A stretch of 21,332 nt of DNA from CAYMJV01 sp964390545 (GCA_964390545.1 CAYMJV010000053.1:1-21332), one strand, 5' to 3'; positions 14,743 to 21,332 are shown, counted from the first letter of the stretch. Notes: a model not told the origin generated them from the sequence alone. Numbers and translations: made by a program.

Positions 14743-16377
14743 CTATGGAACAGGAAGAATAATTTCGGCTGTCGTCCCCTTCCCGGGTTCTGAGGTAAAG
14801 GTCAACGTGCCACCATGCTCCTTTACAATTCTTGAAGAAATGGACAAGCCCAATCCAAGGCCCCCGGAATCACGCTTGGTCGTAAAAAATGGTTCCATAA
14901 TATGCGGAAGTGCCTTGGGCGGAATTCCCATGCCTTCATCCTGGATGCTGATAAGTATCGATCGTTTCTTCTCATCGTAGGAGGTGGACATAGAAATTCC
15001 TCTTTGGGAATCCGGCAATGCTTGACAGGCGTTTTGGATGAGGTTGATAATCACCTGCTCAAACCTCTGAAAGTTGCCCTTGAGTCCAGGTAAGGGATCC
15101 CTGTACTCGACTGAAAAATGTTTCGTCGATTTCATGATCATGTTAGAAAGGAGTGAAACAGCAGACTTGATCACCGCGTTCACATTCACCAGCTGAGTCA
15201 TATCCGAGGCATCCCTGCGCACGAAGTCCCTCAAATCCTCCACGATCTCCTTGATCCGTCTCGATCCATCCAAGATTCCGGAAAAGAGAACGGGAATCAT
15301 TTCTCGCATCTCTGTGTACTTTAACCCGCCAATGATAAAGTCACCGTTCTTCTCATAGTATTCCTCAAGGATTGGCTTGCTGCTCTCCCACGCTTCCAAC
15401 AGCAAGGGCGCATTCAGCATGATAAAATTATTGGGATTGTTGATCTCATGAGCGACACTCGAAACGAGTGTTCCTAAGGCAACCATTTTGCTGGCTTGCA
15501 TCATCTGCTGCTCATGGTGCCGGAGCTGTTCTTCCGCTTTCTTGCGTTCGGTCACGTCTCGTGCAATCCCATAAAATCCCTTCGGCTCCCCTTTTTCGCT
15601 GGGCATCAAGGATACAGAAACCTCCACAAATCTCCTTGTTCCATCCTTATTGACCAAGTCCCATTGGAAATCCCTTTTCGGGATCCCGGTTCGGTAAACT
15701 TCGTTGAATGTTTCAAAAACCAATTTGGCAGTTTCCGGGCTCATGTACTGGCGATTGTTCAACCCCATCAGTTCCTCTCGCGTATAACCGAGGCTCTTGA
15801 CTAAAAAATCGTTGAAGAAGGTGAAATTTCCGGCAAGATCGACCTCGTAATACCCTTCCTCGATACTTTGAAGGATACTTCGATACTTTTCTTCACTGGC
15901 CTGCAAAGCCTGCTCTGCCTGTTTGCGTTCGCTAATATCCCGTGCAATCCCATAAAATCCCTTTGGTATTCCCTTGGCGTCAACCCTTAGGGATACTGAA
16001 ACCTCAACGAACCTTTTGGTGCCATCCTTGCGAATCAGTTCCCATTCGAAGGCCTTCTTCGGTTTCCCAGTTCGATAGACCTCATTGAACGTTTGGTAAA
16101 CTTTTTTTGCGGTGTCTTGGGACATGTATCGCCGGTTATTCATACCCATCAATTCATCTCTTGGATATCCGACAATCCTGCACATCGAATCATTGAAAAA
16201 GGTCATGCTTCCAGCAAGATCGACCTCGTAATATCCCTCCTCAATCCCGTGGAGAATGTCTAGATACCTCTCCCGGGTAACCCGCGGCACGGCTGCCCTT
16301 TCATCCCTGTTCGTCACTCTTTTTTTCAACCCGTTCGTGCCTTTTCGAAATGGCCTTTGCGCCGATTTCTTTTTCAT
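14743..16377 (-). CDS. Soluble PAS-PAS sensor histidine kinase
   Basis: The 544 residues have no membrane segment. Two PAS domains (about 35-150 and 160-278) are close copies of each other: both contain EEGYYEVDLAG, FFND, TFNEVYRTG and KGFYGIARD. A short coil follows, then a DHp domain with His310 in SSVAHEINNPNNF, and a HATPase domain with the N box (Asn449 in VIINLIQNACQALPD), G1 DEGMGIP, F box EPFFTT and G2 GGLGLGLSI. The AHEINNP type is common among delta-group kinases. The ligand of the PAS pair is unknown. The gene lies 24 bp (14719-14742) upstream of the NtrC-type frame, so that regulator is the likely partner. The ribosome binding site at ATG 16377 is weak. Confidence 0.95.
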   Translation of the reverse strand: MKKKSAQRPFRKGTNGLKKRVTNRDERAAVPRVTRERYLDILHGIEEGYYEVDLAGSMTFFNDSMCRIVGYPRDELMGMNNRRYMSQDTAKKVYQTFNEVYRTGKPKKAFEWELIRKDGTKRFVEVSVSLRVDAKGIPKGFYGIARDISERKQAEQALQASEEKYRSILQSIEEGYYEVDLAGNFTFFNDFLVKSLGYTREELMGLNNRQYMSPETAKLVFETFNEVYRTGIPKRDFQWDLVNKDGTRRFVEVSVSLMPSEKGEPKGFYGIARDVTERKKAEEQLRHHEQQMMQASKMVALGTLVSSVAHEINNPNNFIMLNAPLLLEAWESSKPILEEYYEKNGDFIIGGLKYTEMREMIPVLFSGILDGSRRIKEIVEDLRDFVRRDASDMTQLVNVNAVIKSAVSLLSNMIMKSTKHFSVEYRDPLPGLKGNFQRFEQVIINLIQNACQALPDSQRGISMSTSYDEKKRSILISIQDEGMGIPPKALPHIMEPFFTTKRDSGGLGLGLSISSRIVKEHGGTLTFTSEPGKGTTAEIILPVP

Positions 16378-16434
16378 GAGGGCTTTCTCACATGGACTCT
16401 CGACCGAACAGATCTCTTTACCCGTAATGAGTCT

Positions 16435-18612
16435 TCACAGCGCGCTTTGTTGCAACGCCTGAAAGGCTACAGAGAAGGTGCTTCCTCCTGAAGCCACACA
16501 ATCCTCGCGGCTTGTGCAATGGGGACAGCGAGAGATTCGCCCCGGGCAGACATCCCGATCTGTTGTGAGATAAATACAGCGGCGGCTTTCCGCTGAAAGG
16601 TCGAACCCGAAGCGCTGTCCATACGCCTTCATCCGAAGGAGGTCGAGCCCTTTCCCTCCTGCATTGAAATCAAAAGGGTTCTTAGACATATACAAATCGG
16701 TCTCTTGAGTGGGAAATAAGCCATCGAAAATGTACCTCAGGTTCTCTTCGGTGATTCCGATGCCAAAATCTTGAACCTTGAGATTAGGTTTCTTCTCGTT
16801 CTCCTCGATGAGAAGGCGAATCATCCCTTCATCCGGAGTGTTCTCAATAGCGTTTTTCAGAAGGCCTTCCAGAATCTCTTCAAGGATTCCAGGGTCCATG
16901 AGCACAGAAAGGTCTGTTGCTGCTTCCAGTTGAAAATGGATGTCCCGATGGGGTGCGCGCTCCTTTATTCTCTCCAATATCCGCCCTACAAAGGGAAAAA
17001 GGGAAATGGGTTCAAAGGAGACTGGGCTGCTAGAGAGATACTTCGTGATCCATCCCTTCAGCGTATTCCATTGGGTTTTCATTCCGGGCGATATCTCCGA
17101 GATATCTTCCAGCTTACTCCAGAATCGATCCAGTTCTTGGAGGAAAAAGCCTCCCTCCGATTCTTGGGAAGATCGGATAATCTTATCCGTCTCACGTTGA
17201 ATTTCAATAAGGCGATCCAGGTTTTTCTCCAAGATCTCGAAGACCTGTTCCCTGTCAACCGAAGAGATCTGGGATTGAAGCTTCCGCTTCAGGAGCCGAA
17301 CCTGCCCCTGGATGATCGCAAGAGGGGTTCTGAGTTCGTGAGACAAAAGGCTGAGGGCTTTCCCCTTCACTTTTTGCAATTTCAATTCCGATTCCATCTT
17401 GGGATCTCTTTGGTGGAAATAGGACTGGAATCCTTCCATCGAAAGCTTCCCTGATTTATGATTTCTGACCGCATCAAAAATGAGGGATTGCAGCTCCCTA
17501 ACATTTCCGGGAAAAGAGTAGGCTTCAAAGAGAGGGAAGAGCTCCAAGGAAAGATCCGGTATCTGCTTCCCAAGCTTCTTTGAGGCCTCCTCCATGAAAT
17601 GGTCAACCAGAAGGAGCAAATCTTCCCGACGCTCACGAAGGGGTGGAACCTGAACATGATGGACACAGAGTCTGTGATAAAGATCTTTGCGGAACTTCCC
17701 AGACTCCTGTAGCACCTGGTGATCCTGATTGGTAGAGACAACGATGCGGACGTCTGAAGGCTTTGCCACTGCTGACCCGAGCGGGAAAAATTCATCGTTT
17801 TGTAAAAGGCTTAATAGTCTTCCTTGGAGAGCAAGACTCATTTCTCCGATCTCATCGAGAAAGAGTGTCCCCCCGGAGGCCTTCTCAACCATACCGATGC
17901 GCACTTCATCAGCGCCTGGGAAGGCGCCTACGGTATGGCCGAAAAGGTTGTCTGACAAAACATGATCCTCCAACCCCGCCACCCTGACCGGAACAAAACC
18001 TCCCTGACGCTGACTCAGGCGATGGATCGCCTTTGCAGTCAGTTCCTTCCCAACTCCGGTCTCTCCCGTGATCAGGACCGGGTGAGGACTCATAGAGATC
18101 GATTCAATATATTGGAACATAGATCGCATCACCGGGCTATCCGTGATGATTTCAGAAAAAGCCTCAGGATGTTCCAATGTGTCGGAGAGGACGTGGGCTC
18201 TGAGCCTCCTATTCTCCCGCTGCAATTCCCGAAGTTCGACAGCCCGCCTCACTCCAGAAATCAGCCTGCTCTTTTCCACGGGCTTAATCATGTAGTCGAA
18301 AGCCCCCGACTTCATACACCTTACGGCCGTTTCCACATCATTTGATCCCGTGATAATGATGACGGGAACCTCGGGATAATCCATCATGACCATCGCAAGG
18401 ATCTCTTCACCCGATAGCTGCGGCATGGTGAGATCGAGCATCATGACCTCAATCTCCTGGCTGGACAAGATGCCCATCACATTCCGGCTCTCTTGACAAC
18501 GAATCATATGGTTGAGATTGGCGGAACGGAGTGCCATCTCATAACCGATTAATGTCTGGGGCTCATCATCAACCATTAATATGGGACAGGGGGGATAAGT
18601 AGATACAGTCAT
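16435..18612 (-). CDS. REC / sigma-54-type AAA+ / histidine kinase fusion with Cys cluster
   Basis: The 725-residue protein joins modules not normally found together. Receiver domain: residues 1-125, VDDE and Asp60. AAA+ domain: about 155-390, Walker A GETGVGKE, Walker B GGTLFLDEIGE, FRKDLYHRL. DHp: His425 in SLLSHELRTPL. HATPase: about 570-718, Asn587 in LKNAIENTPDEG, DFGIGI, and GGKGLDLL. The sigma-54 contact loop reads GAFPGA (229-234), not GAFTGA, and there is no helix-turn-helix, so it probably does not activate transcription. Just before the last HATPase strand are C689-X6-C696-X2-C699-X5-C705, plus Cys679, suggesting a metal or redox site. Residues 1 to about 410 parallel the NtrC-type protein at 13294-14712. 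AGGA lies about eight bases before ATG 18612. First gene of the operon. Confidence 0.93.
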   Translation of the reverse strand: MTVSTYPPCPILMVDDEPQTLIGYEMALRSANLNHMIRCQESRNVMGILSSQEIEVMMLDLTMPQLSGEEILAMVMMDYPEVPVIIITGSNDVETAVRCMKSGAFDYMIKPVEKSRLISGVRRAVELRELQRENRRLRAHVLSDTLEHPEAFSEIITDSPVMRSMFQYIESISMSPHPVLITGETGVGKELTAKAIHRLSQRQGGFVPVRVAGLEDHVLSDNLFGHTVGAFPGADEVRIGMVEKASGGTLFLDEIGEMSLALQGRLLSLLQNDEFFPLGSAVAKPSDVRIVVSTNQDHQVLQESGKFRKDLYHRLCVHHVQVPPLRERREDLLLLVDHFMEEASKKLGKQIPDLSLELFPLFEAYSFPGNVRELQSLIFDAVRNHKSGKLSMEGFQSYFHQRDPKMESELKLQKVKGKALSLLSHELRTPLAIIQGQVRLLKRKLQSQISSVDREQVFEILEKNLDRLIEIQRETDKIIRSSQESEGGFFLQELDRFWSKLEDISEISPGMKTQWNTLKGWITKYLSSSPVSFEPISLFPFVGRILERIKERAPHRDIHFQLEAATDLSVLMDPGILEEILEGLLKNAIENTPDEGMIRLLIEENEKKPNLKVQDFGIGITEENLRYIFDGLFPTQETDLYMSKNPFDFNAGGKGLDLLRMKAYGQRFGFDLSAESRRCIYLTTDRDVCPGRISRCPHCTSREDCVASGGSTFSVAFQALQQSAL

Positions 18613-18649
18613 GTGGCTATCCTAGGCAAGGTCGGATGACGTCCCTTCA

Positions 18650-18742
18650 TCAGTTCTGAAGGAGATGGTAAAAGTATTTGAGAAAAAAAATAAAAAAGGC
18701 CCCCTGCATCCGTATGTTCGATACAATGCATGGAGCCTTCAT
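18650..18742 (-). CDS. Possible 30-codon leader peptide spanning the terminator
   Basis: The frame starts at ATG 18742 behind GGGGGAGG (only two bases of spacing) and ends in TGA 18652-18650, 37 bases before the fusion gene. Its first codons form the 5' arm of the terminator stem, and its middle encodes a phenylalanine-rich stretch (GAFFIFFLKYFYH) from the U-tract. Ribosomes on it would melt the hairpin. The tight ribosome binding site spacing and low-complexity sequence make chance a strong alternative. Confidence 0.25.
   Translation of the reverse strand: MKAPCIVSNIRMQGAFFIFFLKYFYHLLQN
18682..18737 (-). terminator. Intrinsic terminator or attenuator ahead of the fusion gene
   Basis: On the minus strand GGCTCCATGCAT (18737-18726), a 16-nt loop, and ATGCAGGGGGCC (18709-18698) pair at 10 of 12 positions and are followed directly by TTTTTTATTTTTTTT. 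It lies about 70 bases upstream of the fusion-gene ATG and about 85 nt after the candidate promoter, an arrangement typical of attenuation. It might alternatively end the radical SAM transcript, although it is more than 300 bp beyond that stop. Confidence 0.75.
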
Positions 18743-18829
18743 AACCTCCCCCGGGTGATCCTTCTGAACCTTAGAGGCTTTAGGGTGAGCGAATTTTCAT
18801 AATGCCCATTTCATAACATTTCACGGGAG

Positions 18830-18859
18830 ATACTATTATGAGCTATCTTGTCTTGTCAA
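18830..18859 (-). promoter_or_regulatory. Candidate sigma-70 promoter of the signalling operon
   Basis: The minus strand has TTGACA (18859-18854), a perfect -35, an 18-bp spacer, and TAGTAT (18835-18830), four of six for -10. The predicted leader is about 210 nt and contains the terminator hairpin at 18682-18737. The long spacer and imperfect -10 suggest a modest or activated promoter. Confidence 0.45.
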
Positions 18860-18931
18860 GGTAAAAGTCGCTGTTATGGCTTCATGGCTTTTGGGGTCGA
18901 GAACGAGTAGATAAATTAAGATTTGAGATGT

Positions 18932-18959
18932 CTTGCGAAAAATTTTTATGCATCGCAAG
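18932..18959. repeat. CTTGCGA palindrome upstream of the operon promoter
   Basis: CTTGCGA (18932-18938) and TCGCAAG (18953-18959) are perfect 7-bp inverted copies separated by 14 AT-rich bases. They lie 73 bp upstream of the -35 box at 18859-18854, so an operator is possible. No U-tract follows, so it is not an intrinsic terminator for the radical SAM gene. Confidence 0.4.
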
Positions 18960-19057
18960 GTCACCCCTTCAAAAAACTCAGTTTTCTAATGGAGTACCGT
19001 TTTTCTTGACAGGTGCCCTTGGTGAGTAGGCTGGGTTCATCCCCGGGGAGGCCGGAT

Positions 19058-20461
19058 CTATCTCTTCTTTCGCGTTTTTCGTCTGGCCAACCCATACAGG
19101 AGGAGAGGTAGCTTAAGAAATATATTCGTCAAGTCGCGGCCACTGACAAGCCCAATTCGCCGGGCTTTTCTGATGACATGGATCACTTGCGCTAGATCGT
19201 AGAACTCCGACCGGATCCGGTTCCGGATTTGCTTCAGTTCCTTGCGCCCGTAATGGTCCGAATACACGGAACCTCCGATGCGGTCGTAGTAGTAGCCCGG
19301 CGTTTCTTCAACCACTTCCTTTAGGGGTGAGAACCTCTCGATGCGGAGTTTCTGGAAGCTGATGGAATCCAGTTTGATCTCCTTCGCAAAGTTCGGGATG
19401 TAGCGCATCTCTTCTTCCGTTTCGCCGATGTTGCCGTAGATGAAGTACCCATGCAGATAGAAGTCATACTGCGTCAGGACCGCAAATGCATCCCGGACTT
19501 GCTGTTGGGTGATGCCTTTCTCAAGTTGCTTCAAGATCCGGTCATGCGGCGACTCGACCCCGATCAGGAAAACCTTGAAACCCGCTTCCTCAGCCTTGTC
19601 GAGGACCCTGCGATGCCTCGCGACGTCAATCCGGGCCTGGACAACAAAGATCTTCTTGATCTTGTTCTCGATAATCAGATCGCAAAGCTGTTCGCTCCTC
19701 TTCGGGTTCGTGAAGAAGTTGTCATCGCTGAAGAGCACGACATCGGCCGTAACCGTCTTCAATTCTTCGATGACCGATTCGACCGGTCGTTCCGTGTAGC
19801 TCCTCTTCTGCCCGAGCGGATTGAGACTGAATGTGCAGAACTTGCATTTGAACGGACATCCCCTCGTTGTCAGTATTGTGTCGAAGGTGTGGCGACTGAA
19901 TCGAACACCGTGTTTAACCCAGCAATAATCGTACTTTCTCAAGGACCGATCAGGAAACGGAATATGCGTGATGTCAGGGAGAGGATGGATTTCGTTGTGG
20001 ACGACTCCTCCGTTCTCCCGATAGGAAAGCCCACGGATATCCTTGTATGGGACCCCCGTGACGATCTGTTTGATGATATCTTCACCCTCACCTCGTACGA
20101 CCATGTCGATATTCGGGCAACGGCCAAACAGATACTCGACTTCCTCTGTTGCTTTGTAGCCTCCGACAACTGTGCAGACCTCCGGAGGCAGCTGAGAGAC
20201 GAAATCACAGATGTCTTCGAACCGAGATTGCCATCGGATGCTAACGCATAGAAGATCGATCCCGTTCCTGATGAACCTGCTGAGTGCCTTCGGGTCCTGG
20301 TAGGCCTTCTCATACCGAAGGTCGAGAAGCGTCACCTTACCGACCAGGTCTTTCATGCTCGCGGCGATGTACTCAAGGCCGGTCGGAGGGAATACACCGA
20401 TGGCTGCGGTAGAATCCCCGAAATACGGGTTTAGGGCGAGAGCGTGCTTGTATTTGATCAT
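19058..20461 (-). CDS. B12-binding-domain radical SAM protein
   Basis: The 467-residue protein combines an N-terminal cobalamin-type domain (NPYFGDSTAAIGVFPPTGLEYIA; CVSIRWQSRFEDI; VVGGYKATE; VVRGEGED) and a radical SAM core with the cluster motif RGCPFKCKFC (Cys202, Cys206, Cys209), then FSDDNFF, IGVES and YGNIGETEEEM. The canonical DxHxxG cobalamin ligand motif is absent, as in many class B members, so B12 use is not assured. The C-terminus is hydrophobic then very basic (NIFLKLPLLLYGLARRKTRKKR), suggesting contact with the membrane. Relatives act in hopanoid, lipid, bacteriochlorophyll and natural-product methylation or ring chemistry; the substrate is unknown here. ATG 20461 is preferred over TTG 20500 because the family begins near this point, but neither has a clear ribosome binding site. 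It stands alone. Confidence 0.88.
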   Translation of the reverse strand: MIKYKHALALNPYFGDSTAAIGVFPPTGLEYIAASMKDLVGKVTLLDLRYEKAYQDPKALSRFIRNGIDLLCVSIRWQSRFEDICDFVSQLPPEVCTVVGGYKATEEVEYLFGRCPNIDMVVRGEGEDIIKQIVTGVPYKDIRGLSYRENGGVVHNEIHPLPDITHIPFPDRSLRKYDYCWVKHGVRFSRHTFDTILTTRGCPFKCKFCTFSLNPLGQKRSYTERPVESVIEELKTVTADVVLFSDDNFFTNPKRSEQLCDLIIENKIKKIFVVQARIDVARHRRVLDKAEEAGFKVFLIGVESPHDRILKQLEKGITQQQVRDAFAVLTQYDFYLHGYFIYGNIGETEEEMRYIPNFAKEIKLDSISFQKLRIERFSPLKEVVEETPGYYYDRIGGSVYSDHYGRKELKQIRNRIRSEFYDLAQVIHVIRKARRIGLVSGRDLTNIFLKLPLLLYGLARRKTRKKR

Positions 20462-20569
20462 GGTGGGATTATGATGGGAAAGAACCGTAGACGCAAGCAA
20501 ATGGAAATCTGGAATGTTTCACGGGGATCCTTTGTTCAAAACCTGCTTTTTATTGAAATTTGGATGTCA

Positions 20570-20830
20570 TCAAGTTATCCATTTTGGGCGAAACCTTTTG
20601 GCCTTGGTTTTCATTGGGGGATTACTTTCCTTAGGAGAAAAATAGTTTCTATTCGGTATCAATTTTGACTTTTCCTTATAAAGACTTTCTAGTTTTTCTT
20701 CCTGCTCTTCTGTGAGCATATTGCTTTGACTGAAATCCTGGTTAATCGATTTGATGAATTGATCCTCCCTAGCAGTTAAATGATAATGGCCTAATCCTGA
20801 CATAACCCATTCAAGCCTTTCCTTTTCCAT
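20570..20830 (-). CDS. Small uncharacterised protein, 86 residues
   Basis: The start is ATG 20830 with AAGAAGG about six bases upstream, giving MEKERLEWVMSGLGHYHLTARE. The first two thirds look helical and acidic-basic mixed (EDQFIKSINQDFSQ, LTEEQEEKLESLYKEKSKL); the tail is basic and proline-rich (SNPPMKTKAKRFRPKW), which might bind nucleic acid. I cannot assign a family. It follows the RRM gene after 87 bp on the same strand and may share its transcript. No signal peptide or membrane segment is seen. Confidence 0.7.
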   Translation of the reverse strand: MEKERLEWVMSGLGHYHLTAREDQFIKSINQDFSQSNMLTEEQEEKLESLYKEKSKLIPNRNYFSPKESNPPMKTKAKRFRPKWIT

Positions 20831-20917
20831 CGTGCACCTTCTTTCACTCAGTCTCCATGCGGTCAAGCCGACCCATGGCTTTTCTCCATCCTTCTTTTAA
20901 GCCCAATCATATTTGTA

Positions 20918-21208
20918 CTACCATCTCTCCCTGAAACCACGGCTGGTTCTGGCCTCTTTGACCAGCAGATCTTTTCCCATGAAATTTCTTCGATTCAGCA
21001 TGGAGACGGCCCTCCGGGCTTCCCATTGGGTAGACATCTCCACGAAAGCAAACCCCCTCGGTTGGCCAGTTTGCCTGTCCTTTACAATGTTGACAGACAT
21101 GACATCTCCGGCATTGGAGAAAAGGGCTTTGAGTTCAGGTTCGCCGGTCTCGAAGGGAAGGTTAGCCACGTATATTTTTTTCTTATTACCTTTAATCTTC
21201 CTATTCAT
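20918..21208 (-). CDS. RRM-type RNA-binding protein
   Basis: The 96-residue protein is one RNA recognition motif: RNP2 IYVANLPFE at about residues 12-20 and RNP1 RGFAFVEM at about 51-58, with the usual beta-alpha-beta spacing (ELKALFSNAGDV, ARRAVSMLNRRNFMGKDLLV). Stand-alone bacterial RRM proteins of this size occur in cyanobacteria and delta-group bacteria and bind single-stranded RNA; their targets are mostly unknown. The start at ATG 21208 is behind GGAAAGAG. The longer frame from GTG 21259 would overlap the upstream zinc-ribbon gene and is disfavoured. Basic residues flank the domain (MNRKIKGNKKK; EARTSRGFRERW). Confidence 0.93.
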   Translation of the reverse strand: MNRKIKGNKKKIYVANLPFETGEPELKALFSNAGDVMSVNIVKDRQTGQPRGFAFVEMSTQWEARRAVSMLNRRNFMGKDLLVKEARTSRGFRERW

Positions 21209-21234
21209 TTCTCTTTCCGTTTTTAATGATGGCT

Positions 21235-21332
21235 CTATTTTTTGAAACACTCCATACACAACAGTTTTTTGTCACCCGGCGGGGGAACTTGGACGACGAC
21301 TTCCTTTCCACAACCCGCACATACAATTCTAT
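21235..21332 (-). CDS. Zinc-ribbon protein, C-terminal part (cut by window edge)
   Basis: The minus strand from the right edge reads RIVCAGCGKEVVVQVPPPG then DKKLLCMECFKK and a TAG stop at 21235-21237. Two knuckles, CAGC and CMEC, 18 residues apart, make a four-cysteine zinc ribbon of the small CxxC type often found near cold-shock or RNA-binding genes. The N-terminus is outside the window, and the length is unknown. It lies 26 bp upstream of the RRM gene and is probably cotranscribed with it. Confidence 0.75.
   Translation of the reverse strand, partial: RIVCAGCGKEVVVQVPPPGDKKLLCMECFKK

Larger units (their letters stand above)
18613..19057. other. Gene-free leader region upstream of the signalling operon
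   Basis: This 445-bp gap lies between the radical SAM gene and the fusion gene. On the minus strand it holds a palindrome (18932-18959: CTTGCGA, 14 nt, TCGCAAG), a promoter candidate (18830-18859), an intrinsic terminator (18682-18737) and a 30-codon frame overlapping it. I see no sigma-54 core (GG-N10-GC) and recognise no riboswitch class. Confidence 0.6.

Noticed and set aside
16378..16434. Fusion gene and PAS kinase as one frameshifted gene
   Set aside because: Each has a complete kinase core, its own stop and a 57-bp gap; they are separate genes.
16771..17454. 227-codon open frame on the plus strand
   Set aside because: Antisense shadow of the kinase half of the fusion gene; no recognisable motif.
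18740..18840. Possible riboswitch aptamer ahead of the terminator
   Set aside because: I compared it by eye with the c-di-GMP (GEMM), cobalamin, glycine and glnA consensus elements and found no convincing core; kept only as a possible attenuator.
19451..20251. 266-codon open frame on the plus strand
   Set aside because: Antisense shadow of the radical SAM gene, whose cluster motif and family residues are clear on the minus strand.
1..21332. CRISPR array, tRNA, rRNA, transposase, phage genes
   Set aside because: No regular direct repeats with spacers, no tRNA-like cloverleaf that I could see, and no mobile-element proteins in any frame.

Overview
The window looks like a chromosome segment of a Gram-negative bacterium, most likely an uncultured member of the Desulfobacterota (former Deltaproteobacteria). 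This rests on the MreBCD-PBP2-RodA elongasome, a PpiD/SurA-type periplasmic foldase, a sigma-54 activator with PAS-type soluble kinases, B12-type radical SAM chemistry and the style of the intergenic inverted repeats. The lineage is inferred from gene content, not from a marker-gene tree. I see no rRNA, tRNA, CRISPR array, transposase or prophage.

Layout. 1-3713 (minus): tlpA-like thioredoxin, lon, and the 5' part of era, which runs off the left edge. A textbook sigma-70 promoter for lon overlaps the tlpA stop codon. 3854-4276 (plus): ssb, divergent from tlpA and convergent with rodA across a dyad repeat. 4364-9868 (minus): the cell-elongation operon mreB-mreC-mreD-mrdA-rodA, tightly packed, with a possible 21-codon peptide linking mrdA to rodA through an ATGA overlap. 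9869-10294: a gene-free region with the mreB leader and an element built of CCCCGTTAG inverted repeats. 10295-12196 (plus): a PpiD-like anchored foldase.

12273-18612 (minus) is the most unusual region. It holds a three-gene operon: (i) a 725-residue REC-AAA+-histidine kinase fusion that has lost the DNA-binding domain, carries GAFPGA in place of GAFTGA and has a four-cysteine cluster inside its ATPase domain; (ii) a soluble PAS-PAS histidine kinase; (iii) a canonical NtrC-type activator that is a close paralogue of the fusion. Downstream is a two-gene unit (a 69-codon orphan and a single-domain response regulator) preceded by a well-formed sigma-54 promoter (GG-N10-GC) and a distal 12-bp dyad. 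I infer a self-contained phosphorelay in which the activator switches on the sigma-54 unit and the fusion acts as an integrating kinase. The leader of the operon has an intrinsic terminator that may attenuate transcription.

19058-21332 (minus): a stand-alone B12-domain radical SAM protein, a small conserved-looking protein, an RRM RNA-binding protein, and the 3' end of a zinc-ribbon protein that runs off the right edge.

Several start codons were moved from the longest possible ORF to the start supported by a ribosome binding site: lon 3087, rodA 5461, ppiD-like 10295, NtrC-like 14712, small protein 20830, RRM 21208. The radical SAM start was moved to 20461 on N-terminal form alone, since no ribosome binding site is visible there.
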